From: Clostridiales bacterium
GTDB lineage: Bacteria; Bacillota; Clostridia; Christensenellales; Aristaeellaceae
Reading direction: 5' to 3'
Assembly (NCBI GenBank): GCA_012837525.1
Contig: DUQZ01000048.1
Coordinates: forward strand, 1-61,369
Length of the DNA: 61,369 bases
The translations under genes and the position numbers were made by a program. The notes under the pieces are model-generated. The model worked only from the letters and a program-made list of their open reading frames with translations. It was not told where the DNA came from and made no database searches. Numbering within the stretch: position 1 is the stretch's first letter; each line of letters begins with the position of its first letter. Shown piece after piece: positions 1 through 8,345 of the stretch.

Positions 1-71
1 AAGAAATGCCACACCCCAAAGGCATGACATTTCCTAAATTTTACATATGCTGCTGTATCTGTGCGCTGGCT

Positions 72-1409
72 TTATTTGGCGTTCTCAGCCGCCTTTTTGA
101 GGGAAGCCAGGTAATCCCCCACGGTGATGGTGACGCTGGCCTTCAATTCCTCCACATCCGGCACCTGCTTGTGGTTGGCGTCGCGCTCATACACGGGGAT
201 GTTCAGCACCTCGTCCACGGTTTTGCCGGTGGCGTACTCGGCAAAGGCCGCGATTTGCTCAAACCATTCCTTGCCGATTTCGCTGACTTTGACCATGCCA
301 TAGGCTTCGCCCTTCTCCAGCTTGGTCAGCAGTTCCTCGGGCAGGTTGATGGGCTTGCCCTCGTGGTCAAACTGGATCTTGCTTTGCTGCACGTCCCAGA
401 CAACGGACAGGATCTTGCCTTCCCCGTCCAGCAGCAGGCTGCACACGGTGGTGTTCACCTGGGCGGCGCCCGCTTTCTCCTCGGTTGCCTCGGCGACGGA
501 ACCAATGGAGGTCACCATGCCCTGGCCAAACTTGTACACAGCAGGTGTCTCCTCCTGGGCATCCGCGGCCGGCTCCGCGGTCTCTTCCGCAGCGTCCTCC
601 TCCTGGGCTTCCTCAGCCGCAGGGGACTTGAGCGCTGTCAGCTCCGCCAGCGCCGCGTGCTTTTCTGTGATGAGGGCGGCGGCGCGCTTCTCCAGGTCGG
701 ATTTCCTGGTTTCCAGCGCGGCAATCTTGGCCTGGGCCGCTTCCACTTCGGTTTCCAGCTCGGTAATTCTGGCCTCCATCTCGGCGGATTTTTCAAGCGC
801 TTCTGTCAGGGCGGCTTCGGCCTCGGCCTTGGCGGTCTCCAGCTCCGTCACCTTGGCCTGCTCAGCTGTCAGGCTGGCTTCCAGCTCCGCGTTGGCATTC
901 AGCGCGGTCTGCATCTCCTCACTCAGGGTGCCCTTTTCCTCGGTCAATTGCTCCAGCGTGGCCTGGGCTTCGTCCTTGGCCTGGTCGCGGTTGGTCAATT
1001 CGCCCTCCAGCTCGGCCAGTTTGGCTTCCAGCTCCGCCACTTTGGCGTCCGCCTCGTCCTTGGCGTTTTGCAGGGTGGTGAGGTCCGCGCTCAGCTTGTT
1101 TTTCGCCGTGGTGGTTTCATCCACCATTTTGAGCAAGTCCGCGCTCTTGCCGGCGGCGGCCTCCCGCTCGTTGTTGGCGGCGATCAGCTCCTCCTGCTTG
1201 GTTTCCAGCTCCGTCTTGGCGGCGTCCACCTCACCCTGCAGTTCCTCTGCTTTTTTAGTCGCCTCGTCCAATTTGCCCTGTACCTCGGCGATCTGTTTGT
1301 TGGCCTTGTTCAGATCCGCGGTAATCCCGCCTTTCTGGTTGACCAATACGCCAATCCCGATCGCGGCAGCCAGGACAACCACCGCCAGGATGATGGATAG
1401 TTTCTTCAT
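72..1409 (-). CDS. Secreted or membrane-anchored coiled-coil protein of unknown function
   Basis: A 445-residue protein with one hydrophobic N-terminal segment (about residues 4-23, after MKK) that could be a signal anchor. Residues about 30-265 are a long heptad-like Ala/Glu/Lys-rich coiled coil, followed by an acidic Ala/Glu linker. The C-terminal ~150 residues are globular and contain a 'YGMVKVSEIGKEWFEQ' stretch and a 'VTITVGDYLASLKKA' end, which I associate with a domain seen in uncharacterised exported Clostridia proteins. It is the last gene downstream of rsfS, 16 nt after the ArsC-like gene. Strong compositional bias explains the long open frames on the opposite strand. A structural or envelope role is inference; no enzymatic motif is visible. 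Confidence 0.75.
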   Translation of the reverse strand: MKKLSIILAVVVLAAAIGIGVLVNQKGGITADLNKANKQIAEVQGKLDEATKKAEELQGEVDAAKTELETKQEELIAANNEREAAAGKSADLLKMVDETTTAKNKLSADLTTLQNAKDEADAKVAELEAKLAELEGELTNRDQAKDEAQATLEQLTEEKGTLSEEMQTALNANAELEASLTAEQAKVTELETAKAEAEAALTEALEKSAEMEARITELETEVEAAQAKIAALETRKSDLEKRAAALITEKHAALAELTALKSPAAEEAQEEDAAEETAEPAADAQEETPAVYKFGQGMVTSIGSVAEATEEKAGAAQVNTTVCSLLLDGEGKILSVVWDVQQSKIQFDHEGKPINLPEELLTKLEKGEAYGMVKVSEIGKEWFEQIAAFAEYATGKTVDEVLNIPVYERDANHKQVPDVEELKASVTITVGDYLASLKKAAENAK

Positions 1410-1425
1410 GCTTCCTCCTACTTCC

Positions 1426-1770
1426 TCATTGTGTTGTTAATGATTCCAGCGCCTTCTCATCAAAGCCGAACATCACGCGGTTGCCATTGCGGATGATGGG
1501 CGTGCGCAGCAGGCGCGGGTTTTCCAGCACATAGTCGATGATGGTTTGCGTATTATTGGTATACGCAACAGGATGGGATTTGACCTTGATGTCCTCAAGG
1601 TCCAGGATGTCCCGGGCAGAGGACGCACGAATAAACAGCTCCACCTCCTTTTGCCCCAGTCTGTGCTTTTTGAGGTCCATGGCCTGATAGGGGATGCGCC
1701 GCTCCTTGAAGTAGCGCTCCGCCTTTTGTGTATCAAAATTTCGTTTATGAAAATACAGCTGGATGCTCAT
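1426..1770 (-). CDS. ArsC/Spx-like thioredoxin-fold protein
   Basis: A 114-residue protein of the ArsC/Spx family: N-terminal 'FHKRNFDTQKAERYFKERRI' and C-terminal 'RTPIIRNGNRVMFGFDEK' fit the arsenate-reductase-like fold. There is no cysteine anywhere, so the usual N-terminal catalytic Cys is absent and classical arsenate or disulfide reductase activity is not expected. Starts only 3 nt after rsfS stops, so they are likely cotranscribed. An Spx-like RNA-polymerase-binding role cannot be assigned from sequence alone. Confidence 0.8.
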   Translation of the reverse strand: MSIQLYFHKRNFDTQKAERYFKERRIPYQAMDLKKHRLGQKEVELFIRASSARDILDLEDIKVKSHPVAYTNNTQTIIDYVLENPRLLRTPIIRNGNRVMFGFDEKALESLTTQ

Positions 1771-1773
1771 GCT

Positions 1774-2139
1774 TCAATGGCTCACCGGTTCTAAAAACGG
1801 CAGGTCAACGCGGTTTTGGCCGTCATCCCACAGGCGCTCCAAACGGTAATACTGCCGCGCGTCCGGGATGAAGATATGCACGATGACATCCGCGTAGTCC
1901 ATCACAATCCAGGTGCCGTCACTGCGGCCTTCCACCCGGCGGGGTTCCAGACCGCCCTGCGACAAGTGCTTGTCCAAATGCTCGCACAAGGCGCGCGTCT
2001 GGATGCGGTTATGGCCGGTGGCAATCACCAGGTAGTCCGCCAGGGTGGTCAGGTGCGCCACCCGAAGGGCCAGCACATCCTGCGCTTTTTTGTCGTCCAG
2101 CAGTTTCGCGATTCTAACAACCAGTTTGTCTTCTGCCAT
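1774..2139 (-). CDS. rsfS: Ribosomal silencing factor RsfS
   Basis: A 121-residue protein matching the RsfS/Iojap family (VAHLTTLADYLVIATG followed by 'EGRSDGTWIVMDYADVIVHIF'). RsfS binds uL14 on the 50S subunit and blocks subunit joining when nutrients are short. Family-typical length. It lies 45 nt downstream of the nadD-yqeK fusion, the usual neighbourhood in Firmicutes (nadD-yqeK-rsfS). The start has a good upstream GGGGAGA-type ribosome site. Confidence 0.93.
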   Translation of the reverse strand: MAEDKLVVRIAKLLDDKKAQDVLALRVAHLTTLADYLVIATGHNRIQTRALCEHLDKHLSQGGLEPRRVEGRSDGTWIVMDYADVIVHIFIPDARQYYRLERLWDDGQNRVDLPFLEPVSH

Positions 2140-2184
2140 GTTATCTCCCCTTTCCTTTATGTTTCCGGGCTTCCTGCCCGGTTG

Positions 2185-3342
2185 TTACACCTCAAGCGCC
2201 AGCGGCCGCATCAGCCGCCTGCGCAAATCCTTGATGGCTTGCTTGGTCAGTTTGCTGTCGGGCAGCCCCTTGGCGCGCACTTGCTTCTGGGTGCCCACCA
2301 GGCTGGCCAGGGCCGCTTTGCGGATGTCCTTTTCCGCCAGCGCCCTGACTCTGTCCACGCCCGGATAATCCCGGCCCGGCTCGATGGCGTCGGCCACAAA
2401 CAGGCATAATTCCAGCATGGTCATGCCCGCGCGCCCGGTGGTGTGGTAGCGGATGGCGTTGAGGATGTGCACATCGCTGACATGGTAGCGCGTACGCGCG
2501 ATGTGTGCCCCCACCAGGCCGTGCAGCAGGGCATTGCTGTTCATGGTCCGTTTGTCAACCGGAAGCCGCGCCTTGCGCGCGATCAGCTGCAGCCGCGGCA
2601 GTTCCATGTTTTTGGCGCAGTCGTGCAGGATGGCCGCCACGCTTGCCTTTTGCATGGGCTGGTGGTACAGCCTGGCCAGGCGCACCGCCGTTTCCCGCAC
2701 GCGCAGGACATGGGCAAAGCGCTGCGGGGACACCGCCTGGCGCACCATGTGCTCATAGTTGGGCTGGTACAGCCCGTTCGCCGCGATATATTCCGCCACG
2801 TCCGGGTGCAAAAGCCTGGGCGCGTCGGATAAAAGCCGCAGCTGCGCGCGCGCCTGGCCGGAGGACAGGGTCATCATCTCCCCTTCAAGCAGGGTGACCG
2901 TGGCCCCCTGCGCGGACAGGGCTTCGCACAGCCCCTTTTCCTCATAGCCGATGCGAGGGTAGACCGCGAAGGAACATAAGGTAAACAGCGTCTGCGCGTC
3001 CTTCCACTTGGGGATGTCCGGCGCCTTGTCCGCCCCCACCAGGTAGACGAATTCCGCGTCCGGGTAGCGTACCCACAAATCACGCAGGGTATCCACCGCG
3101 TAACGGTGCGTATCGGTCATGTCCACGTCACAAAGGGCAAGGCCAGGCTGCCCCGCGATCATCAGTTCAATCATCGCCGCGCGGTGCTTTTCGTCCGCGT
3201 GCACCAGGCGGGAGAGCGGTTTGCCAATGGGCGTGAACAGCACAAAATCCAGCCCAAGAGAATCCAGGGCCTTTTGTGCCAGATTCAGATGCCCAAAATG
3301 AATGGGATCAAAATGTCCGCTGAATATGCCTATGCGTCGCAA
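2185..3342 (-). CDS. nadD: NadD-YqeK fusion: nicotinate-nucleotide adenylyltransferase plus HD-domain hydrolase
   Basis: A 385-residue two-domain protein. Residues 1 to ~190 are NadD: 'GHFDPIHFGH' at about 9-18 is the nucleotidyltransferase motif, and 'GADKAPDIPKWKDAQTLF' is typical; the late SSTxIR motif is degenerate (SSGQAR). This domain makes deamido-NAD from NaMN. Residues ~197-385 are YqeK-like, with 'HVLRVRETAVRLA', the metal-binding 'HDCAKNM', 'HGLVGAHIA' and 'IRYHTTG', the HD fold of Ap4A-hydrolysing YqeK. The two are separate genes in Bacillus subtilis; here they share one uninterrupted frame. The start is TTG, chosen because AAGGAG lies 8 nt upstream and the motif begins immediately. 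Confidence 0.9.
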   Translation of the reverse strand: MRRIGIFSGHFDPIHFGHLNLAQKALDSLGLDFVLFTPIGKPLSRLVHADEKHRAAMIELMIAGQPGLALCDVDMTDTHRYAVDTLRDLWVRYPDAEFVYLVGADKAPDIPKWKDAQTLFTLCSFAVYPRIGYEEKGLCEALSAQGATVTLLEGEMMTLSSGQARAQLRLLSDAPRLLHPDVAEYIAANGLYQPNYEHMVRQAVSPQRFAHVLRVRETAVRLARLYHQPMQKASVAAILHDCAKNMELPRLQLIARKARLPVDKRTMNSNALLHGLVGAHIARTRYHVSDVHILNAIRYHTTGRAGMTMLELCLFVADAIEPGRDYPGVDRVRALAEKDIRKAALASLVGTQKQVRAKGLPDSKLTKQAIKDLRRRLMRPLALEV

Positions 3343-3464
3343 TCCATGCTCCTTACGGCCTTGCTTCCATGTCTATTATACACAGTTTGATGGAATTGGC
3401 AAAACCGCAAATACGGACGCTTAACGGTGGCTTGCTATGCAGTTTTTGTTCGGTTGGTATGGCT

Positions 3465-3635
3465 CTACTCGATGTCCTCTCGGCAGCGCCGCCTGCTGCG
3501 GGCCTGCCCTCGCGGCAGCTCCTGGTTCAGGTAACGCCGGCTGCGGCCGGAGGGCAGAGCGCTGGCGCGGATGATGTGCAGGGTCGGGGGTTTGGGGTCT
3601 GGTTTCTTTATCTTGATATTCTCACGAATACTCAT
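3465..3635 (-). CDS. Small basic protein of unknown function (56 aa)
   Basis: An ATG frame of 57 codons preceded by AAGGAG at 8-9 nt spacing and by an extended -10 promoter (TGATATAAT, 3671-3679). The product begins MSIRENIKIKKPDPK and ends in an Arg-rich tail (RSRRYLNQELPRGQARSRRR). It sits alone between the rplQ terminator and nadD, transcribed in the same direction. No signal peptide, membrane segment or recognised domain. The promoter-RBS-ORF spacing makes it a better candidate than random, but conservation was not tested; a nucleic-acid or ribosome-binding role would be pure inference. Confidence 0.55.
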   Translation of the reverse strand: MSIRENIKIKKPDPKPPTLHIIRASALPSGRSRRYLNQELPRGQARSRRRCREDIE

Positions 3636-3670
3636 ACAATCACTCCTTGGTGCCAGTATGCACCAGGGCC

Positions 3671-3679
3671 ATTATATCA
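3671..3679 (-). promoter_or_regulatory. Extended -10 promoter for the small ORF/nadD unit
   Basis: On the minus strand the sequence reads TGATATAAT, a perfect TGnTATAAT extended -10; no good -35 is seen. It lies about 36 nt upstream of the 56-residue ORF and just downstream of the rplQ terminator, so it likely restarts transcription for the nadD-yqeK-rsfS unit. Confidence 0.55.
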
Positions 3680-3730
3680 CAATTCTGTCTCCAAATGTTA
3701 CGGCTGTGTAACATGTTGGTCAAGGGCATG

Positions 3731-3756
3731 AAAAAACCGGCGACTTGCGCCGGTTA
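3731..3756 (-). terminator. Terminator of the ribosomal superoperon
   Basis: Read on the minus strand: stem CCGGCG-CAAGT-CGCCGG followed by TTTTTT, 21 nt after the rplQ stop codon. A standard intrinsic terminator. Confidence 0.85.
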
Positions 3757-3776
3757 TACCCAAAGTGGGATGAATC

Positions 3777-4289
3777 TTAGACCATCTCGATCAGCACGCG
3801 CTCGGAGGCGTCGCCGCGGCGGGGACCCAACTTGTAGATACGGGTGTAGCCGCCGGCGCTGTTCTTCTCTTCGTTGCGCTTGCGATACTTGGGGCCGTAT
3901 TCCCGGAAGAGCTTCTCCACCACGGGATGCTTGACATCCTTGGTGCGCTCACGGTATTCCGTGCGGCTCTCGTCGTCCTTGCGGGGCTCGGGAATGTTGT
4001 ACAGATAAGCCAGCATCAAACGGCGCGCGTGCAGTTTGGAAGCGGCGTCGTTGACCACGTCAATCTTGACGATCTGGCCTTTCTCGTTGTGGTATTCCTT
4101 GGTGGCGTCCACGGTATTGTCGTACTCACGCACCGCGAGGGTCACCATCTTCTCCGCCACGCGGCGGACTTCCTTGGCGCGGGCCAGGCTGGTCTCAATG
4201 CGGCCATGCCACAAGAGGTTGGTGACCTGGTTGCGGATAAGGGCCTTGCGCTTGTCGCTGGACAGGCCAAGCTTGCGTTGCTGTGCCAT
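3777..4289 (-). CDS. rplQ: 50S ribosomal protein bL17
   Basis: A 170-residue bL17 ('[22 protein letters not shown]' N-terminus, conserved '[14 protein letters not shown]' end). It is longer than the ~120 residues of Escherichia coli L17 because of an insertion at about residues 60-125 (including '[18 protein letters not shown]'), seen in some Clostridia. Last gene of the superoperon, after rpoA, as in most bacteria. Confidence 0.97.
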   Translation of the reverse strand: MAQQRKLGLSSDKRKALIRNQVTNLLWHGRIETSLARAKEVRRVAEKMVTLAVREYDNTVDATKEYHNEKGQIVKIDVVNDAASKLHARRLMLAYLYNIPEPRKDDESRTEYRERTKDVKHPVVEKLFREYGPKYRKRNEEKNSAGGYTRIYKLGPRRGDASERVLIEMV

Positions 4290-4323
4290 GTGGGTTTCCT
4301 CCTTAGCCTACTGGGGCGATTGC

Positions 4324-5274
4324 TTATTCTTCGTTGGAGCGCAGAGCCAGGCCCAATAGCCCCAGCTTATGCTCGACTTCTTCCAGGCTCTTCTTGCCCA
4401 GGTTGCGGACCTTCATCATGTCTTCCTGGGTTTTTTGCACCAGTTCGGACACGGTGTTGATGCCCGCGCGCTTTAAGCAGTTGAAGGCGCGCACGGACAG
4501 GTCCAATTCATCAATGGTCATCTCGGCGGTCTTGCTGCCCAATTCGCTCTCCGCTTCTTCCTCAGGCATAGCCAGGGACGCGTCGGTCAAGTGGGTGAAG
4601 ATGCCCAGTTGGTTGACCAAAATCTTGGACGCCATGCCGATGGCCTCCTCCGGCGTGACGGAGCCATTGGTCCATACTTCCAGCACCAGCTTGTCATAGT
4701 CGGTGATCTGGCCCACACGGGTGTCCTCTACCAGGTAGTTGACCTTGCGCAGGGGCGTGAAGATGGCGTCAATGGGAATCATGCCGATCACGGGCAGTTC
4801 GGCGGGCTTGCTGCGCTCAGCGGAGACATAGCCAAAGCCATGCTCGATGGTGAGGGTCATGTGCAGCTTGGTGCCCTCAGACAGCGTGGCGATGTGGAGG
4901 TCGGGGTTGACGACTTCCACCTCGCTGTCCACGCGGATGTCCGCCGCGGTGACAACGCCGGGGCCTTCGGCGATGATTTCCACCTGCTTGGTGACATCAG
5001 CCAGCAAGCGGACGGACAGTTCTTTCAGGTTGAGGATCATCTCCGTCACGTCTTCCTTGACGCCGGGGATGGTGGAGAACTCATGCTGGACGCCTTCGAT
5101 CTGCACGCTGGTGACAGCGGCGCCGGGCAGGCTGCTTAACAGGCTGCGGCGAAGGGCATTGCCCAGGGTGTGGCCAAAGCCGCGCTCCAGGGGCTCAACC
5201 ACGAAGCGGCCATAGAATTCATCCTCACGGGATTCAACGCGCTCAATGCGCGGGCTGACGGATTCTGTGATCAT
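4324..5274 (-). CDS. rpoA: RNA polymerase subunit alpha
   Basis: 316 residues. The N-terminal assembly domain (about 1-230) carries '[23 protein letters not shown]', which drives alpha dimerisation and core assembly. An acidic linker ([13 protein letters not shown]) leads to the C-terminal domain (about 245-316) with '[19 protein letters not shown]' and '[12 protein letters not shown]', which contacts UP elements and activators. Lies between rpsD and rplQ in the canonical alpha operon order. Confidence 0.98.
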   Translation of the reverse strand: MITESVSPRIERVESREDEFYGRFVVEPLERGFGHTLGNALRRSLLSSLPGAAVTSVQIEGVQHEFSTIPGVKEDVTEMILNLKELSVRLLADVTKQVEIIAEGPGVVTAADIRVDSEVEVVNPDLHIATLSEGTKLHMTLTIEHGFGYVSAERSKPAELPVIGMIPIDAIFTPLRKVNYLVEDTRVGQITDYDKLVLEVWTNGSVTPEEAIGMASKILVNQLGIFTHLTDASLAMPEEEAESELGSKTAEMTIDELDLSVRAFNCLKRAGINTVSELVQKTQEDMMKVRNLGKKSLEEVEHKLGLLGLALRSNEE

Positions 5275-5320
5275 GGTACCCTCCTGCTTTCTTCTTGACG
5301 GTAGTTGAAGGACAGGCTAA

Positions 5321-5947
5321 TTAGCGGGAGTAGAACTCGATGATCATGTTCTCCTGCAGCGCGAAGTCCACGTCGCTGCGCTCGGGCAGGCTGTCGACTG
5401 TGGCCTTGAGCTCATCGAAGTTGACATTCAGCCACTTGGGCAGAATGCGGGCGCTGCCTTCGCGCACGGCCTTGAACAGGTCCATGTCGCGGCTGGAGGC
5501 GCCAACGGAGATCACATCGCCCTGCTTGATGGTGTAGGAGGGGATGTCGACCTTCTGGCCGTTCACCAGGAAGTGGCCGTGGTTGACCAGCTGACGGGCC
5601 TGGGCGCGGGACGCGGCCAGACCTGCGCGGTACACCACGTTGTCCAGCCTGCGCTCAAGCAGCTGCAGCAGGTTCTCGCCGGAAACACCCTTCATCTTCA
5701 GCGCCTTTTGATAGGTGCGGTGGAACTGGGTTTCCAGCATGCCATACGCGCGGCGGGCCTTCTGCTTTTCACGCAGCTGGGTGCCATACTCGCTCATTTT
5801 GCGCTGGCGGGCATGGCCGTGCTGGCCAGGAGGGGTGGGGCGCTTTGCCAGGGCGCATTTCTGTGAGAAGCACTTCTCGCCTTTCAAAAAGAGCTTGGTG
5901 CCCTCACGACGGCACATACGGCATACGGAGCCGGTATTTCTTGCCAT
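5321..5947 (-). CDS. rpsD: 30S ribosomal protein uS4
   Basis: 208 residues. The N-terminus has a zinc-binding CRMCRREG...C...C pattern (C8, C11, plus later cysteines in 'EKCFSQKCAL'), the C+ form, then the S4 RNA-binding domain 'LERRLDNVVYRAGLA...ARQLVNHGHFLVNG'. Binds 16S rRNA early in assembly. Here it sits inside the alpha operon, unlike Bacillus subtilis where rpsD is elsewhere. Confidence 0.98.
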   Translation of the reverse strand: MARNTGSVCRMCRREGTKLFLKGEKCFSQKCALAKRPTPPGQHGHARQRKMSEYGTQLREKQKARRAYGMLETQFHRTYQKALKMKGVSGENLLQLLERRLDNVVYRAGLAASRAQARQLVNHGHFLVNGQKVDIPSYTIKQGDVISVGASSRDMDLFKAVREGSARILPKWLNVNFDELKATVDSLPERSDVDFALQENMIIEFYSR

Positions 5948-5962
5948 GTGGGTTTCTCCTTC

Positions 5963-6361
5963 TTACACTCTTCTGCGCTTGGGCGGGCGGCAGCCATTAT
6001 GGGGAATCGGGGTCACGTCTTTGATCATGGTGACCTCCAGGCCGGCCGTCTGCAGGGACCGGATTGCGGCTTCGCGCCCGGAGCCCGGGCCCTTCACCAG
6101 CACATCCACGGTGCGCAGCCCAAATTCGGCGGCTGCTCTGGCAGCTGTTTCCGCGGCCATCTGCGCGGCGAACGGCGTGGACTTCTTGTTGCCGCGGAAG
6201 CCCATTCCGCCCGCGGATGCCCATGAAAGCGCGTTGCCCATGGTATCCGTGATGGTCACGATGGTATTGTTAAAAGATGATTGGATATGCACCACGCCGC
6301 GCTCAACGAGCTTTTTCTCACGGCGCCGGCGGGATACCCGTTTAAGAGAAGGTTTTGCCAT
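5963..6361 (-). CDS. rpsK: 30S ribosomal protein uS11
   Basis: 132 residues with the uS11 core ('[18 protein letters not shown]', '[18 protein letters not shown]') and the conserved basic end '[11 protein letters not shown]'. Part of the 30S platform near the E site. 15 nt upstream of rpsD in the alpha cluster. Confidence 0.98.
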   Translation of the reverse strand: MAKPSLKRVSRRRREKKLVERGVVHIQSSFNNTIVTITDTMGNALSWASAGGMGFRGNKKSTPFAAQMAAETAARAAAEFGLRTVDVLVKGPGSGREAAIRSLQTAGLEVTMIKDVTPIPHNGCRPPKRRRV

Positions 6362-6401
6362 TCTTTTCCTCCATACCGCTTAATGGGTGTTTGTCGTAGC
6401 C

Positions 6402-6776
6402 TTATCTGGCCTTTTTCTTGCCGGTTACCTGGCGCTTGGGGCCTTTGCGTGTGCGCGCATTCTGCTTGGTGTTTTGCCCGCGCACAGGCAGGCTGCGGCG
6501 ATGGCGGATCCCACGGTAGGAACCAATCTCCACCAGGCGTTTGACGTCCATGGAAATCTCACGGCGCAAATCGCCTTCGACCTTCACATGATGCTCGATA
6601 TACTCGCGCAGTTTGCTGATGTCGTTCTCACTCAGGTCGCGGACACGGATGTCCGGGCTGATTTCGGTTTCCGCAAGAATTTTCTTGCTGGTGGTCGGCC
6701 CAATCCCGAAGATATGGGTCAGGCCGGTTTCAATGCGTTTGTCTCTTGGTAAGTCAACGCCTGCTATACGTGCCAT
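6402..6776 (-). CDS. rpsM: 30S ribosomal protein uS13
   Basis: 124 residues: '[26 protein letters not shown]' and a Lys/Arg-rich tail ([18 protein letters not shown]) typical of uS13, which contacts P-site tRNA and the 50S head bridges. Separated from rpmJ by ~134 nt, one of the wider gaps in this operon, which holds only a short CCTGAA/TTCAGG hairpin at about 6856-6872. Confidence 0.98.
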   Translation of the reverse strand: MARIAGVDLPRDKRIETGLTHIFGIGPTTSKKILAETEISPDIRVRDLSENDISKLREYIEHHVKVEGDLRREISMDVKRLVEIGSYRGIRHRRSLPVRGQNTKQNARTRKGPKRQVTGKKKAR

Positions 6777-6910
6777 GTGCTGGGAACACCTCCAAATTTA
6801 CTGCTTGTTGGGTAGCTGGTCATCAGCCAAATATCTATGATGGCGCCGCACGGTCCTGAACAGGATTCAGGCAGCCGCCCGCGCAGCGAACCATGCCAAA
6901 GAGGAACCCC

Positions 6911-7024
6911 TCAGCCTTGCCGTTGCTTGTGCTTGGGGTTTTCGCAGATGATCATCACGCGGCCTTTGCGGCGGATGATCTTGCATTTTTCGCAAATCGT
7001 TTTAACAGATGGACGGACTTTCAT
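6911..7024 (-). CDS. rpmJ: 50S ribosomal protein bL36
   Basis: A 37-residue protein beginning [14 protein letters not shown] and ending KHKQRQG. It keeps the zinc ligands C11, C14, C27 and H32, so it is the C+ form. It lies between infA and rpsM, the standard place. Good RBS (GAGG) precedes the ATG. Confidence 0.97.
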   Translation of the reverse strand: MKVRPSVKTICEKCKIIRRKGRVMIICENPKHKQRQG

Positions 7025-7046
7025 GGGATAACCTCCTCAGTGTGGC

Positions 7047-7268
7047 TCAGTTTTTGCTGCGCCAGGTAATGCGGCCTCGTGTCAGGTCATAGGGGGAAAG
7101 CTCGATGGTCACCTTGTCCCCCGGATAGATGCGGATGAAGTGCATGCGCATTTTGCCGGAGATGTGCGCCATGATGCGGTGTCCGTTGGCCAATTCAACG
7201 GAGAACATGGCGTTTGGCAGGGCTTCTACCACTTTGCCTTCGATTTCGATAACGTCACTTTTGGACAA
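7047..7268 (-). CDS. infA: Translation initiation factor IF-1
   Basis: 73 residues with the OB-fold sequence '[20 protein letters not shown]...[14 protein letters not shown]...IRIYPGDKV', family-typical length. Binds the A site of the 30S subunit during initiation. Located between the KOW gene and rpmJ, as in other Firmicutes. Confidence 0.97.
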   Translation of the reverse strand: MSKSDVIEIEGKVVEALPNAMFSVELANGHRIMAHISGKMRMHFIRIYPGDKVTIELSPYDLTRGRITWRSKN

Positions 7269-7281
7269 CTAATTGCCTCCT

Positions 7282-7569
7282 TTAGGCGGGGTTTTGATGG
7301 GACGGGTCTTGCAGGGGTTTGAGGAACATGCGAATGTCATGATCCGTCACAGTCGTCAAGTCGGAGGATGCGGCGAGGCTGGGCAGTTCGTGCCCAATGG
7401 CCCGCAGGTGCTTCCTTCGCTTTTTCTTCGGGCGCGAAAGCGGGCGCAGCCCGCCATTGGCGACCAATACGAAATCAGCGTCCAACTCACATAGTACCAC
7501 AAATACTCTGCCCTTGTCACGCCCTTTTAGGGAAATCGCGGCGATTCCGCTTTTTATTTCCGGCTTCAT
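7282..7569 (-). CDS. KOW-domain RNA-binding protein (ribosomal-protein-like)
   Basis: 95 residues. The N-terminal half is a KOW motif ('GIAAISLKGRDKGRVFVVL') followed by 'VLVANGGLRPLSRPKKKRRKHL', a known small protein family encoded between map and infA in Clostridia. The remaining ~35 residues are variable and end in a Pro/Gln-rich tail. The ATG at 7569 is used because it directly precedes the KOW motif, 8 nt after the map stop. Ribosome or RNA association is inferred from domain and position; no specific role is established. Confidence 0.88.
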   Translation of the reverse strand: MKPEIKSGIAAISLKGRDKGRVFVVLCELDADFVLVANGGLRPLSRPKKKRRKHLRAIGHELPSLAASSDLTTVTDHDIRMFLKPLQDPSHQNPA

Positions 7570-7577
7570 CGCAGGGC

Positions 7578-8345
7578 TTACTCCCAGGTGAACCCGGGCA
7601 AGGTCAGAATCTCGGGCAGGCCGTCTTCCGTCACGGCGATGGTGTGCTCGTAATGGGCACAGGGCGAGCCGTCCACCGTCTTGATGGTCCAGCCGTCCTC
7701 CATCTCCTTCACCTGCCAGCCGCCCATGGAAATCATGGGTTCTACCGCCATGGTCATGCCGGGGCGAAGGCGTGCGCCGCGTCCGGGCTCCCCGAAGTTG
7801 GGGATGGACGGGTCCTCGTGCATGCTGCGGCCGATGCCGTGACCGGTCAGGTCGCGGATGACGCCGTAGCCATAGGCCTCTGCCAGCGTTTGCACCGCGT
7901 GGCCGATGTCGCTCACCCTGCCGCCGTTCACAGCAGCCTTGATGCCCGCAAAGAAGCACTCCTCGGTGACCTCGATCAGCTTTTGCAACTGGGGGCTGAT
8001 GACGCCCACGCCCACGGTGAAGGCGCTGTCCGCGTGCCAGCCGTCCAGGATCAAGCCGCAGTCGATGGAGAGGATGCTGCCCTCTGTGAGCACCTGGCTT
8101 TCCGCGGGGATGCCGTGGACCACCTCGTCATCCAGGCTTGCGCAGATGCTGGCCGGGTAGCCCCGGTAGTTGAGGAAGGAAGGGATGGCGCCAGCCCGGT
8201 GGATGAGCTCCTCCGCGTAGGCGTCAATCGCAGCCGTGGTTTCCCCCGGGCGGACGACCTCGCGCAGTTTGCCCATAATCTCGTGCAGCAGTTTCCCCGC
8301 GTCGCGCATCTTGTCCAGCTGCGCGTCGTTTTTGATGGAAATCAT
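7578..8345 (-). CDS. map: Methionine aminopeptidase type I
   Basis: 255 residues. Removes the initiator Met from nascent chains. Metal ligands are visible: Asp in 'SIDCGLILDGWHADSAFTVG', His in 'LTGHGIGRSMHEDPSIPNFG', and Glu in 'MTMAVEPM' and near the C-terminus ('CAHYEHTIAVT'). Lacks the N-terminal SH3-binding extension. Its ATG overlaps the adk stop by 4 nt (ATGA), so translation is coupled. Confidence 0.97.
   Translation of the reverse strand: MISIKNDAQLDKMRDAGKLLHEIMGKLREVVRPGETTAAIDAYAEELIHRAGAIPSFLNYRGYPASICASLDDEVVHGIPAESQVLTEGSILSIDCGLILDGWHADSAFTVGVGVISPQLQKLIEVTEECFFAGIKAAVNGGRVSDIGHAVQTLAEAYGYGVIRDLTGHGIGRSMHEDPSIPNFGEPGRGARLRPGMTMAVEPMISMGGWQVKEMEDGWTIKTVDGSPCAHYEHTIAVTEDGLPEILTLPGFTWE

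Noticed and set aside
6..1400. 464-residue plus-strand frame opposite the coiled-coil gene
   Set aside because: Composition (Leu/Gly/Arg rich, no domain) is the antisense image of an Ala/Glu coiled coil; the minus-strand gene has a signal peptide, RBS and a recognisable C-terminal domain.
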